Assembly: GCA_963734365.1 (NCBI GenBank)
Contig: CAVTGV010000003.1
Location: forward strand, 273,657-337,656
Source: JACVRW01 sp963734365
Lineage (GTDB): Bacteria > Actinomycetota > Thermoleophilia > Solirubrobacterales > Thermoleophilaceae
Direction of reading: 5' to 3'
DNA length: 64,000 bases
Part shown: positions 7,325-14,856 of the stretch, piece by piece
Numbering within the stretch: the stretch's first letter is position 1
Layout: each line of letters begins with the position of its first letter
Made by a program: the position numbers and the translations under genes
The notes under the pieces: model-generated
What the model saw: only the letters and a program-made list of their open reading frames with translations
Databases searched by the model: none
Told to the model about the DNA's origin: nothing

Positions 7325-8737
7325 GTGCGCTCTACCAAAATCGTCGCCACGATCGGCCCCGCGTCGTCTGACCCCCACGTGCTCGAGCAGCTGGTGGCCG
7401 CGGGCATGGACGTGGCTCGGCTCAACTTCGCCCACGGCACCCACGAGACTCACGCCGAGACCGCCGCCGCGATCCGGGCGGCAAGCGAGACGGTGGGACG
7501 GGAGGTGGCCATCCTCGGCGATCTGCCCGGACCGAAGCTGCGTATCGGGCCCGTGGCGGGCGGCGTGGCGGAGCTCGCTCGCGGCTCCCGCGTGGTGCTC
7601 ACGGGCGAGGCGATCGAGGGTACGGCGGGAAGGCTGCCCGTGGCGTGGCCCGGGTTCTCCGAGCTGGTGGACTCCGGAGACGTGCTCTACCTGGCCGACG
7701 GAGCGGTGCGCCTGCGCGTGGACGACGTGATCGACCAAGAGGTGGCCACCCGCGTGGAGGTGGGCGGGAGCGTGGCCTCGCGCCAGGGGCTCAACCTGCC
7801 CAACGTGACCGTTTCACTGCCCGCGGTGAGCGCGGAGGACATCTCCCTCATCGACGCCGGGATCGACATGGACCTCGACTTCTTCGCGCTCTCCTTCGTG
7901 CGCCGCCGCGAGGACCTCGACCCCGTCCGCGACCACCTCCGCAAGCGCGGCGTGGAGGTGCCGCTGATCGCCAAGATCGAGAAGCCCCAGGCCGCGGCCA
8001 ACGGGGAGGAGATCATCGACTCGGCGGACGCGATCATGATCGCGCGCGGCGACCTCGGGATCGAGCTGCCGATCGAGGAGGTGCCGCTCGTGCAGAAGCG
8101 CCTGCTGGCCCTCTCGGGCCGGCGCGCCAAGCCGACGATCACGGCCACCCAGATGCTCGAGTCGATGGTGCACTCGACCCGGCCGACCCGAGCCGAGGTG
8201 GCCGACGTGGCCAACGCGATCTTCGACGGCACCGACGCCGTGATGCTCTCCCAGGAGACCGCCGTCGGGAAGCATCCCGTGCTGGCGGTGGAGATGATGG
8301 CCTCGATCGCCGAGACCACCGAGCGCGAGCTGCCCTACGGACGCTGGCTGGCCGAGCGCGGCCCGCAGGCCAACAACCAGTACCACGCGATCGCCTTCGG
8401 CGCGGTGGGCGGCGTCTACCAGCTGGGGCTCAAGTGCGTGGTGTCGCCCACGAACACCGGCGCCACGGCGCGCCTGATCTCGGCCTACCGGCCGAGGGCG
8501 CCCGTGCTCGCCCTGTCGCCCAGGCGCGACGTGGTGCGGCGCTGCCGGCTGCTCTGGGGCGTGCACCCGCGGCTGCACGAGGAGCCGATGGACACGCTGG
8601 GCCTCATCGAGGCCTGCGCCGATGCGGCCATCGACGCCGGCTTCGCGGTGCCGGGGGACATGATCGGGATAACGGCCGGGCTGCCCGCCGGGTCGGCCGG
8701 GGGCACCAACCTCTTCAAGGTCCACACGCTGGACTAG
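7325..8737 (+). CDS. pyk: Pyruvate kinase
   Basis: 470 residues, the usual length for a bacterial enzyme without the extra C-terminal PEP-utiliser domain. It transfers phosphate from phosphoenolpyruvate to ADP in the last step of glycolysis. The N-terminus has the hallmark TKIVATIGPAS. The active-site signature PLIAKIEKPQA (Lys near 219) is followed by the metal and substrate loop MIARGDLGIELP, then TATQMLESMV. The B domain lies at ~70-165 and the allosteric C domain from ~345. GTG 7325 is preferred because it sits 6 nt after TATCTT. The gene stands alone, between a terminator and a large hairpin. Confidence 0.96.
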   Translation: MRSTKIVATIGPASSDPHVLEQLVAAGMDVARLNFAHGTHETHAETAAAIRAASETVGREVAILGDLPGPKLRIGPVAGGVAELARGSRVVLTGEAIEGTAGRLPVAWPGFSELVDSGDVLYLADGAVRLRVDDVIDQEVATRVEVGGSVASRQGLNLPNVTVSLPAVSAEDISLIDAGIDMDLDFFALSFVRRREDLDPVRDHLRKRGVEVPLIAKIEKPQAAANGEEIIDSADAIMIARGDLGIELPIEEVPLVQKRLLALSGRRAKPTITATQMLESMVHSTRPTRAEVADVANAIFDGTDAVMLSQETAVGKHPVLAVEMMASIAETTERELPYGRWLAERGPQANNQYHAIAFGAVGGVYQLGLKCVVSPTNTGATARLISAYRPRAPVLALSPRRDVVRRCRLLWGVHPRLHEEPMDTLGLIEACADAAIDAGFAVPGDMIGITAGLPAGSAGGTNLFKVHTLD

Positions 8738-8780
8738 GGGCCTGCTGCGCTCCGCTCGTGCGTGCGCGGCGGGTCGTGAC

Positions 8781-8893
8781 GTGGTCCGATTGGCAGTGAG
8801 GGGAGGGGGGTTTGGTTTGCCGTGCATCTATTTGGTGCTCAGGAACCCAAGCCCCCTCCTGAGCCGACCCCCTTCCCCAGCCGACCGGACCAC
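8781..8893. repeat. Large imperfect inverted repeat between pyk and the CGNR gene
   Basis: The outer arms GTGGTCCG (8781-8788) and CGGACCAC (8886-8893) are perfect, and pairing extends inward with G-U wobbles through TTGGC/GCCGA. Inside, GAGGGGGG-TTTGG (8803-8815) pairs with CCCAA-GCCCCCTC (8846-8858). The whole could fold into a ~113-nt stem-loop. It lies between convergent genes, so a bidirectional terminator is the simplest reading; a MITE-like element is possible. Confidence 0.45.
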
Positions 8894-8930
8894 GCATGAC
8901 CCTCGGCTACGCCCGAGCGGGGCGCAGCAG

Positions 8931-9503
8931 CTACCGCCGCGCCGCCCGCCGGCGCTCGCGAAAGGCCTTCGCCTTCGCCAGGTTGCCGCAGTCCTCCATC
9001 TTGCACCAGCGGCCCGAGCGGTTCTTCGAGTGGTCGTAGAAGGCCCACTCGCACTCCTCGCGCGGGCACGCCTTGAGCCGTTCCCAGCTGCCGTCGGCCA
9101 CGGCGTCGGCCACGATCGCCATCAACCGTCCCAGCGCGGCGTCGGCGCCCTCGCCCTCCGGCACGAGCCGCGGATCGTCGCCCGGGCTGAAGCGCACACG
9201 CACGCCGGCCCGTCCCGCCGCGCGGTCGAGCCGCTCGACGCGATCCTCGCGAAGCTCCAACCCGTTGTTCTGCAGCAACATCGCGCGCAGTCCCTCGCGG
9301 ACGTCGAGCGCCCGGCGTAGGTCTGCTGGTGAGACCGGGTCGCGGGCGCCCATCAGGTCGCGGGCGGCGAACCAGGTCCGAAGGGCCTCGGGGCTCTCGA
9401 GCTCGTCCTCGCCGTTCTCCAGGTCGACGGAGTTGACGAAGCGCTGCACGAGCTCGAGCGGCTGAGGAGCGGTCTTCTCTGGGGCTGAGTCACCGGGTGG
9501 CAT
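8931..9503 (-). CDS. CGNR zinc-finger / ABATE-domain regulator
   Basis: 190 residues. The N-terminal ABATE-like region (~18-140: ELVQRFVNSVDL, LRTWFAARDL, DVREGLRAML) is followed by the C-terminal CGNR treble-clef motif (~148-185): CPREECEWAFYD...GRWCKMEDCGN with four Cys for zinc. The canonical CGNR reads CGNL here. The family is predicted to be stress-responsive transcription regulators. ATG 9503 lies next to an AT-rich palindromic stretch (9514-9563) that could be its own operator. It is probably monocistronic: the next minus-strand gene upstream, Lrp, lies beyond these palindromes. Confidence 0.82.
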   Translation of the reverse strand: MPPGDSAPEKTAPQPLELVQRFVNSVDLENGEDELESPEALRTWFAARDLMGARDPVSPADLRRALDVREGLRAMLLQNNGLELREDRVERLDRAAGRAGVRVRFSPGDDPRLVPEGEGADAALGRLMAIVADAVADGSWERLKACPREECEWAFYDHSKNRSGRWCKMEDCGNLAKAKAFRERRRAARR

Positions 9504-9513
9504 GCGTAACTGC

Positions 9514-9563
9514 CTAAAGAGTTTAGCTGGTGTAGGTTACTGGTATAACCATTTAGATGGTTA
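9514..9563. promoter_or_regulatory. Cluster of three palindromes (probable operator)
   Basis: CTAAA-GAG-TTTAG at 9514-9526, GGTTA-N6-TAACC at 9535-9550 and TAACCAT-TTAG-ATGGTTA at 9546-9563. The segment is AT-rich in a very GC-rich chromosome and lies just upstream of the CGNR start. GGTTA/TAACC units alternate, as for a dimer that binds repeatedly. Confidence 0.5.
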
Positions 9564-9577
9564 TCGACCCGACAACG

Positions 9578-10051
9578 TCAGCCGGGCGGCATGAGCTCCG
9601 GCCCCTCCTCGTGCACGAAGATCAGCGAGCTCTGAAGTCGCGCCACCTCGCGTCGCTCGGTCAGTCCCCAAACCAGGTCGCGCAGATGATCCATGTCCCG
9701 CACCGCCACGTGGATGATGAAGTCGGTGGTGCCCGTGAGGGCCATCACCCGCAGTGTCTCGGGGAACTTGCGGACGTGCTCGAGCAGGGTCTCGATCATG
9801 CCGCGCCCCTGCGCGGGTCGCTGCTGGATCGAGAGGATCGCCTCCATCGGGCGTCCCACCGCGGCCGGATCGACGTCGGCCCTGAAGCCGCGGATCACGC
9901 CCCGGGCCTGGAGCTCGCGCACCCGCTCGAGGCAGGTCGAGGGCGCCACCCCGGCCTTCTCGGCGAGCGCCTTGTTGGTCTGCCGAGCATCCTTCTGGAG
10001 CTCCAGCAGCAACGCGCGGTCAATCGAATCAAATTCGCCCTGAGCGGCCAT
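9578..10051 (-). CDS. Lrp/AsnC-family transcription regulator
   Basis: 157 residues. The N-terminal winged helix-turn-helix (~8-60: DSIDRALLLELQKDARQTNK, then GVAPSTCLERVREL) precedes a C-terminal RAM effector domain (~70-150: MALTGTTDFIIHVAVRDMD). Such proteins sense amino acids and control transport or metabolism. ATG 10051 is chosen because TATCGT ends 7 nt upstream; an in-frame TTG at 10057 would lie in the spacer. It is divergent from azlC-azlD, so branched-chain amino acid export is the likely target, as for the known Lrp-type regulator AzlB beside azlCD in Bacillus. Confidence 0.9.
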   Translation of the reverse strand: MAAQGEFDSIDRALLLELQKDARQTNKALAEKAGVAPSTCLERVRELQARGVIRGFRADVDPAAVGRPMEAILSIQQRPAQGRGMIETLLEHVRKFPETLRVMALTGTTDFIIHVAVRDMDHLRDLVWGLTERREVARLQSSLIFVHEEGPELMPPG

Positions 10052-10058
10052 GTACAAA

Positions 10059-10064
10059 ACGATA
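10059..10064 (-). promoter_or_regulatory. -10 box TATCGT for the Lrp/AsnC gene
   Basis: TATCGT on the minus strand ends 7 nt before ATG 10051; a leaderless transcript is predicted. Confidence 0.48.
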
Positions 10065-10097
10065 TCCGGTGAGAGGGCTGTTTCTCCATACGGCGGC

Positions 10098-10103
10098 TAG
10101 CGT
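10098..10103 (+). promoter_or_regulatory. -10 box TAGCGT for azlC
   Basis: TAGCGT ends 10 nt before ATG 10114, implying a leader of only a few bases. The divergent Lrp gene begins 63 bp away. Confidence 0.4.
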
Positions 10104-10113
10104 CTTCGGGTCG

Positions 10114-10872
10114 ATGAGCACCACGGCCGCGAAGATTGGACCCTCCTCGGCCTACGCCGCCGGCGCGCGGGCGCTGCTCCCGTTGTCGCCGGCGGTGGTG
10201 CTCTTCGGCGCCTCCTTCGGGGTGCTCTCCCAGTCGGCGGGATTCGATCCGGCCGGCGCGATCGTGATGAGCGCCACCACGTTCGCGGGGTCGGCGCAGT
10301 TCGCGGTGATCTCGGTGCTCGGCGCCGGCGGCACCCTCCTGGCAGCCGTCGCGGCGGCGGTTCTCCTGAATGCCCGCTACGGCCCCATGGGCCTGGCCGC
10401 CGCGCACACCTTCACGGGCGGCTGGCTGCGCCGCGCCATCGAGTCTCAGCTGCTGGTGGACGAGAGCTGGGCCATCTCCCAGCAGGACGGTCGCTTCGAC
10501 CGGCGCCGGATGCTCGGCGGCGGGATGGTGCTCTACGTCGGCTGGGTGGGCGGCACCGCTCTCGGCGTGGCGGCGGGCAGCGGGCTCGGCGACCCGGCTA
10601 CGCTCGGCCTCGATGCCGCCTTCCCGGCACTGTTCCTGGCGCTGATGGTTCCGCTCGTCAGGACCCGCAACGCGCTCGCGGCCGCCGTGGCCGGAGCCGG
10701 CGTCGCGCTGCTCCTCACGCCCCTCACGCCCGCCGGCCTGCCGGTGATCGCGGCCACCGTCGGCGTGCTCTTCGGCCTGCTCCCCGAGCGCGCCCTGCGC
10801 GCGGAGCGCAAGCGCGCGGACGGGCACGCCCGAGGCGAGCGCGCCCGCGCAGCCCACGCGGAGGCGTCATGA
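10114..10872 (+). CDS. azlC: AzlC-family branched-chain amino acid export subunit
   Basis: 252 residues, integral membrane. The N-terminal signature PLSPAVVLFGASFGVLS and the FAGSAQFAVISVLGAG, LLNARYGPMGLA segments are typical of AzlC (YgaZ), the large subunit of a two-component exporter of Leu/Ile/Val and analogues. Five to six hydrophobic segments span ~20-235, and a basic tail follows. ATG 10114 is preferred because of TAGCGT just upstream; an earlier in-frame start would overlap the divergent promoter. The stop overlaps azlD (ATGA), so the subunits are coupled. Confidence 0.9.
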   Translation: MSTTAAKIGPSSAYAAGARALLPLSPAVVLFGASFGVLSQSAGFDPAGAIVMSATTFAGSAQFAVISVLGAGGTLLAAVAAAVLLNARYGPMGLAAAHTFTGGWLRRAIESQLLVDESWAISQQDGRFDRRRMLGGGMVLYVGWVGGTALGVAAGSGLGDPATLGLDAAFPALFLALMVPLVRTRNALAAAVAGAGVALLLTPLTPAGLPVIAATVGVLFGLLPERALRAERKRADGHARGERARAAHAEAS

Positions 10873-11177
10873 GCCTCGCGTGGACCTCCGTGCTGCTCGT
10901 GGGAGTGGCCACCATCGCGATCAAGGCGGGCGGCCCCGTGCTGGCCGGCGAGCGCGAGCTGCCCCTACGGGTCGGCCGGATGGTCGCCCTCGTGGGCCCG
11001 GCGCTGCTCGCGGCCCTCGTGGCCACGCAGGCCTTCGCGACCGACGACCAGCTCGTGCTCGACGAACGCGGGGCCGGTCTGGTGGCCGCGGCGGTGGCGA
11101 TCGCGCTGCGTGCGCCGATCATCGTCGTGGTGGCGGTGGCGGCGGCCACCGCGGCCTTGCTGAGGCTCGCCGGATGA
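10869..11177 (+). CDS. azlD: AzlD-family branched-chain amino acid export subunit
   Basis: 102 residues with about four hydrophobic segments. The typical AzlD (YgaH) pattern is present: IAIKAGGPVLAG, then LPLRVGRMVALVGPALLAAL, then GAGLVAAAVAIALRAPIIV. It is the small partner of AzlC. It begins in the ATGA overlap with azlC and ends in an ATGA overlap with the EamA gene, so the three form one translationally coupled operon. No soluble domain is seen. Confidence 0.88.
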   Translation: MSLAWTSVLLVGVATIAIKAGGPVLAGERELPLRVGRMVALVGPALLAALVATQAFATDDQLVLDERGAGLVAAAVAIALRAPIIVVVAVAAATAALLRLAG

Positions 11178-12109
11178 GTCCGCGCGGATGGCTGCTGTTC
11201 GCCTCGATGTCGGTGATCTGGGGTGTGCCCTACCTCTTCATCAAGATCGCGGTCGAGGACCTGTCGGCGGGCTTCGTGGCCTGGTCGCGCGTGGCAATGG
11301 CGGCGGCCGTCCTGCTGCCGATCGCCTGGCGCACCGGCGCTCTGCGCGGGCTGTCGCTGCGCTGGCTCGCGGCCTTCGCCCTGGTCGAGATCACCATCCC
11401 GTTTCCCCTGATCGCCTACGGCGAGGAGCACCTGTCGTCGTCGCTCACGGCGATCCTGATCGCCGCCGTGCCGCTCATGGTGGCCTTCCTGGCGCTGCGC
11501 TTCGACCACTCCGAGCGCCCGACCAAGACCCGCCTGGTGGGGATGATCGTGGGCATCGCGGGCGTGACCGCGCTCGTGGGCATCGACGTGGTGGGCAGCA
11601 CCGCCGAGCTGATCGGGGCGGCGGCGATCCTGGTGGCCACGATGGGCTACGCGGCCGGACCGATGATCGTCAAGAACCGCTTCGCGAGCGCCGACCCGAT
11701 CGGGCCGATCGCGGGCGCTCTCGGGATCGCCACGCTGTTCTTGGCGCCGCTCGCCCTGGCGGGCCTCCCCACAGAGGCTCCGTCCGGTGACACCGTGGCC
11801 TCCCTGCTGGTGCTCGGCTTCGTCTGCACGGCGATCGCGTTCCTCGTGTTCTTCCGGCTGATCACCGAGGTGGGCCCCGGGCGGGCGACGGTGATCACCT
11901 ACGTGAACCCCGTCGTGGCCCTGGCGCTCGGCGTGGCGATCCTCGGCGAGAGCGTCACCGCCGGCGCGGTAGTGGGCCTCCTCCTGATCCTGGCCGGCTC
12001 GTGGCTCTCAACCGACGGACGCCTGCCGCCCGGGCTGGGCGAGCTGGTGCGCCGGCGCCGCGCCGGAGGCCCTAGACCGGAGGCGTGGCCTGCTCGACCT
12101 CGTCCTTGA
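11174..12109 (+). CDS. EamA-family (DMT) transporter
   Basis: 311 residues with ten hydrophobic segments in two EamA repeats (~5-135 and ~148-290). Hallmarks are SMSVIWGVPYLFIKIAVED at the start, LTAILIAAVPLMVAFLAL at the end of the first repeat, and YVNPVVALALGVAILGE near the end of the second. DMT proteins move amino acids and other metabolites. Its place in the azlCD operon, coupled by ATGA, suggests amino acid export. Its last 38 bp overlap the convergent PLP-enzyme gene, so the C-terminal tail is shared antisense. Confidence 0.87.
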   Translation: MSPRGWLLFASMSVIWGVPYLFIKIAVEDLSAGFVAWSRVAMAAAVLLPIAWRTGALRGLSLRWLAAFALVEITIPFPLIAYGEEHLSSSLTAILIAAVPLMVAFLALRFDHSERPTKTRLVGMIVGIAGVTALVGIDVVGSTAELIGAAAILVATMGYAAGPMIVKNRFASADPIGPIAGALGIATLFLAPLALAGLPTEAPSGDTVASLLVLGFVCTAIAFLVFFRLITEVGPGRATVITYVNPVVALALGVAILGESVTAGAVVGLLLILAGSWLSTDGRLPPGLGELVRRRRAGGPRPEAWPARPRP

Positions 12110-13322
12110 CCTGGTCGAACAGAGCCAGGGCACGGTCGAGGTGGTCGCGCTCGTGGGTGGCCATCACGCTGGTACGCAGCAGCGCTCCGCCGCGCTGGAC
12201 CGCCGGGTAGATGGCCACGTTCACGTAGACACCGGCGTCGTAGAGCGCCTTCCACAGGAGCACGGCCTTCCAGTCGTCGCCCACGTGCACGGGCACGATC
12301 GGGGTGATCAGGTCGCCCCCGTCGGGCAGCCGGTTGGGCTCCATCACGTGGAAGCCGAGCTCGCCGAGGCCGTCATGCAGGTAGCGCGCGTTGTCGAGCA
12401 CCCGGTCCATCAGCTGCGGCCCCTCGTCCGAGCGGATGATCTCGAGCGCGCCCATCGCCGCGCCGATCGCGGCCGGCACCGCGGCCGCTGTGAACATGAA
12501 GGAGCGCGACTGCACGCGCAGGAAGTCGATCACGTCGGCAGGGCCGGCCACGAAGCCGCCGCAAGAGGCGAGCGACTTGGAGAACGTGCCCATGCGCAGG
12601 TCCACCTCGTCCTCGCAGTCCATGAGCTCGCAGGTGCCGGCGCCGCGCGCGCCGAGCACGCCCACACCGTGGGCCTCGTCGACCATCAGACGAGCCCCGT
12701 GCTCCCGGCACAGGGTCACGATGTCGGGCAGCTGGGCCACGTCGCCCTCCATGGAGAACACGCCGTCCACCACCACCAGCACCCCGCCGCCGTCGGCCTC
12801 GGCCCGCTGGAGCATCTTCTCGAGCTTGTCCAGCCGGTTGTGGCGGTAGGGCCGGATGCGGGCCCGTGACATCGACACCGCGTCGAGGATCGAGGCGTGG
12901 TCGCCGCTGTCGCAGATCACCGTGTCGCCCGGCCCGAGCAAGGTGCCGATCGCGCCGGTGTTGGCCAGGTAGCCGGTGGTGAACACGAGCGCGTCCTCGG
13001 TGCCCATCCACTCGGCCAGCTGCTGTTCGAGCTCCAGGTGCAGCTCGAGCGTCCCGTTGAGGAAGCGCGAGCCCGTGAGCCCGGTGCCGTAACGCTCGAG
13101 AGCCTGGCGCGCCGCGTCCTTGACCCGCTCGTCGCCGGTGAGCCCCAGGTAGTTGTTGGACCCGAGCATGATCCGCTCGTGCCCCTCCATGTGGACCACC
13201 GGCCCGGCCGGTCCCTCGAGCACCCGGAAGTAGGGCATGAGGTCGTGATCGCGCGCAGCCTGAAGCTGCTCCAGCCGCTCGTGGCGGCGTGCCTTTTCGA
13301 AGAGATCGATGGCGGTCGGCAT
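12072..13322 (-). CDS. Alpha-oxoamine synthase, serine palmitoyltransferase-like
   Basis: 416-residue PLP enzyme that joins an amino acid to an acyl thioester with loss of CO2. PLP features: stacking His in CDSGDHAS (H142), VDEAHGVG (D215, H218) and Schiff-base Lys in GTFSKSLAS (K249). Several positions look more like bacterial serine palmitoyltransferase than KBL or BioF: LGSNNYLGLT, GTGLTGSRFLNGTLELH, TFSKSLASCGGFVAG and YDAGVYVNVAIYPAV. The head-to-head GNAT-fold neighbour (13338) supports a sphingoid-base role. KBL or BioF activity remains possible. Start ATG 13322 leaves only 15 bp to the divergent gene. Confidence 0.8.
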   Translation of the reverse strand: MPTAIDLFEKARRHERLEQLQAARDHDLMPYFRVLEGPAGPVVHMEGHERIMLGSNNYLGLTGDERVKDAARQALERYGTGLTGSRFLNGTLELHLELEQQLAEWMGTEDALVFTTGYLANTGAIGTLLGPGDTVICDSGDHASILDAVSMSRARIRPYRHNRLDKLEKMLQRAEADGGGVLVVVDGVFSMEGDVAQLPDIVTLCREHGARLMVDEAHGVGVLGARGAGTCELMDCEDEVDLRMGTFSKSLASCGGFVAGPADVIDFLRVQSRSFMFTAAAVPAAIGAAMGALEIIRSDEGPQLMDRVLDNARYLHDGLGELGFHVMEPNRLPDGGDLITPIVPVHVGDDWKAVLLWKALYDAGVYVNVAIYPAVQRGGALLRTSVMATHERDHLDRALALFDQVKDEVEQATPPV

Positions 13323-13323
13323 A

Positions 13324-13329
13324 TACAGT
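13324..13329 (+). promoter_or_regulatory. -10 box TACAGT for the GNAT-fold gene
   Basis: TACAGT lies 8 nt before GTG 13338 and begins 2 bp from the start codon of the divergent gene, so the two transcription units nearly touch. Confidence 0.42.
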
Positions 13330-13337
13330 CCCGCGCC

Positions 13338-14462
13338 GTGTCCGTGGAGGTATCGCCCGTCGCCTCACGTAGGGATCTGCGTGAGTTCATCGAGCTTCCC
13401 TACCGGCTGCACTCTAACGAGGACGCATGGTGTCCCCCTCTGCGGATCGAGCGCCGGCTGTTCCTCAACCCCCGCTTCAACGCGTTCTTTCGTCGCGGCG
13501 AGGCGCAGCTGTTCCTCGCGCGGCGCGACGGCCGGGTGGTGGGCCGCATCAGCGCCCAGATCGACACCGCCTACAACCGGGTGCACGACAACGCGTGGGG
13601 CATGTTCGGCTTTCTCGAGCTGGAGAACGATCCGGCGATCATCGGCCCCCTGCTCGACACGGCCGCAGCCTGGCTGCGCGAACGCGGGCGCGACCTGATG
13701 ATCGGGCCGATGGACTTCACCATGAACGACGAGAGCGGCGTGCTGATCGAGGGCTACGAGCGGCCCGCGATGATCCGCCAGCCCTGGCAGCCGCCCTACT
13801 ACCGCGAGCTGTGCGAGGGGGCCGGCCTCGAGAAGGCCATGGACCTGTTCATGTGGCAGCTCCACATCACCGGGCGGGACAACGTGGTCTCGATGATCTG
13901 GGACCTGGCGGACAAGCTCGAGCCCAAGCACGGGATCCGGATCCGCAAGATGAGCCGCCTCCGCCTGCGCCGGGAGCTGGACGCCTTCGCCGAGATCTAC
14001 AACGAGGCCTGGTCGAGCAACTGGGACTTCGTCCCCTGGTCGAAGCGGGACCTCGACGCCTACGCGCAGGAGCTCCAGCTGGTGTACGACCGCGACTGGT
14101 TCATGGTGGCCGAGGACGCCAACGGCAAGACGGTGGGCGTGGCCATCAGCGTCCCGGACATCAACCAGGTGCTGAAGCGGATGAACGGGCGTCTGCTCCC
14201 GCTGGGCTGGTGGCACTACCTCAACCGGAGGCGCATCATCGACCGGGTGCGCGTGGGCTTCCTGGGCGTGAGGCCGGCCTACCAGCACACGGGCGTCGCG
14301 GCCGGCCTGTACGCCGAGCACTTCGACATGGCCGAGCAGACCCGCGTCAAGGGTGGCGAGATGGGCTGGATCCTCGAGACCAACAAGGCGATGAACCGGG
14401 GGATGAAGGCGATGGGCGGGACCATCGTCAAGAAGTTCCGGGTCTACGAGCGCCGGCTCTGA
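13338..14462 (+). CDS. GNAT-fold acyltransferase (candidate bacterial ceramide synthase-like)
   Basis: 374 residues. The N-terminus reads DLREFIELPYRLHSNEDAWC and then PRFNAFFRRGEAQLFLARRD, and a GNAT-type acyl-CoA loop lies at ~303-330 (VGFLGVRPAYQHTGVAAGLY). Large conserved-looking blocks include GPMDFTMNDESGVLIEGYER and EAWSSNWDFVPW. Such long GNAT-like proteins are often left unnamed. The Caulobacter ceramide synthase is also a GNAT-superfamily protein encoded near serine palmitoyltransferase, so the head-to-head SPT-like gene makes N-acylation of a sphingoid base a reasonable hypothesis. This is inferred from context; no alignment was run. GTG 13338 is chosen from the TACAGT box. Confidence 0.68.
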   Translation: MSVEVSPVASRRDLREFIELPYRLHSNEDAWCPPLRIERRLFLNPRFNAFFRRGEAQLFLARRDGRVVGRISAQIDTAYNRVHDNAWGMFGFLELENDPAIIGPLLDTAAAWLRERGRDLMIGPMDFTMNDESGVLIEGYERPAMIRQPWQPPYYRELCEGAGLEKAMDLFMWQLHITGRDNVVSMIWDLADKLEPKHGIRIRKMSRLRLRRELDAFAEIYNEAWSSNWDFVPWSKRDLDAYAQELQLVYDRDWFMVAEDANGKTVGVAISVPDINQVLKRMNGRLLPLGWWHYLNRRRIIDRVRVGFLGVRPAYQHTGVAAGLYAEHFDMAEQTRVKGGEMGWILETNKAMNRGMKAMGGTIVKKFRVYERRL

Positions 14463-14515
14463 CTCGCCTGGCGGCGCACGGGGTGAGGGGCCCGCGCGCG
14501 GACCGGGCGGGCGGC

Positions 14516-14521
14516 TACACT
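14516..14521 (+). promoter_or_regulatory. -10 box TACACT before the gene at 14528
   Basis: TACACT ends 6 nt before GTG 14528; a leaderless transcript is predicted. Confidence 0.48.
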
Positions 14522-14527
14522 CGCCGC

Positions 14528-14836
14528 GTGCCCGATCACGCCGCCCAGCCCGAGCCCGAGCCCGAGCACCAGGAGGCCGAGGTCCGCCCGCTGCCGGTGC
14601 TGGCCGAGCCGCGCGTCATCGAGCCCGCCCGGGAGGTGTCGCTGCCCGCTGCGGTGGTGGCAGCCACGGGCGGCTTCTTGCTCGGTGTGGCCACCTTCGT
14701 GCTCGTACGGGTGCTCCGGCGTCCGCGCAGCAACGCGGCCCTGCGCCTGGGGCGTCGCCGCGGGCGCGGCCGGCGCGCCGAGGTGGCGGCCTCGCGCTCG
14801 TTCCTCGTCGACGTCCACCTCCTCAAGGACCGATAG
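14528..14836 (+). CDS. Small single-span membrane protein
   Basis: 102 residues. An acidic, Pro/Glu-rich head (PEPEPEHQEAEV) is followed by one TM helix at ~42-62 (AAVVAATGGFLLGVATFVLV) and a basic Arg-rich tail (RRGRGRRAE) ending VDVHLLKDR. The charge pattern predicts the Arg-rich tail inside the cell. GTG 14528 was chosen from the TACACT box 6 nt upstream. No family is recognised. Confidence 0.58.
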   Translation: MPDHAAQPEPEPEHQEAEVRPLPVLAEPRVIEPAREVSLPAAVVAATGGFLLGVATFVLVRVLRRPRSNAALRLGRRRGRGRRAEVAASRSFLVDVHLLKDR

Positions 14837-14856
14837 CCGCCACGCTCGAGCACGAC

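Noticed and set aside
12072..13322. Plain BioF or glycine C-acetyltransferase call
   Set aside because: Segments around the Schiff-base Lys and the GSRFLNGT motif look closer to serine palmitoyltransferase; the alternatives are kept as possibilities only.
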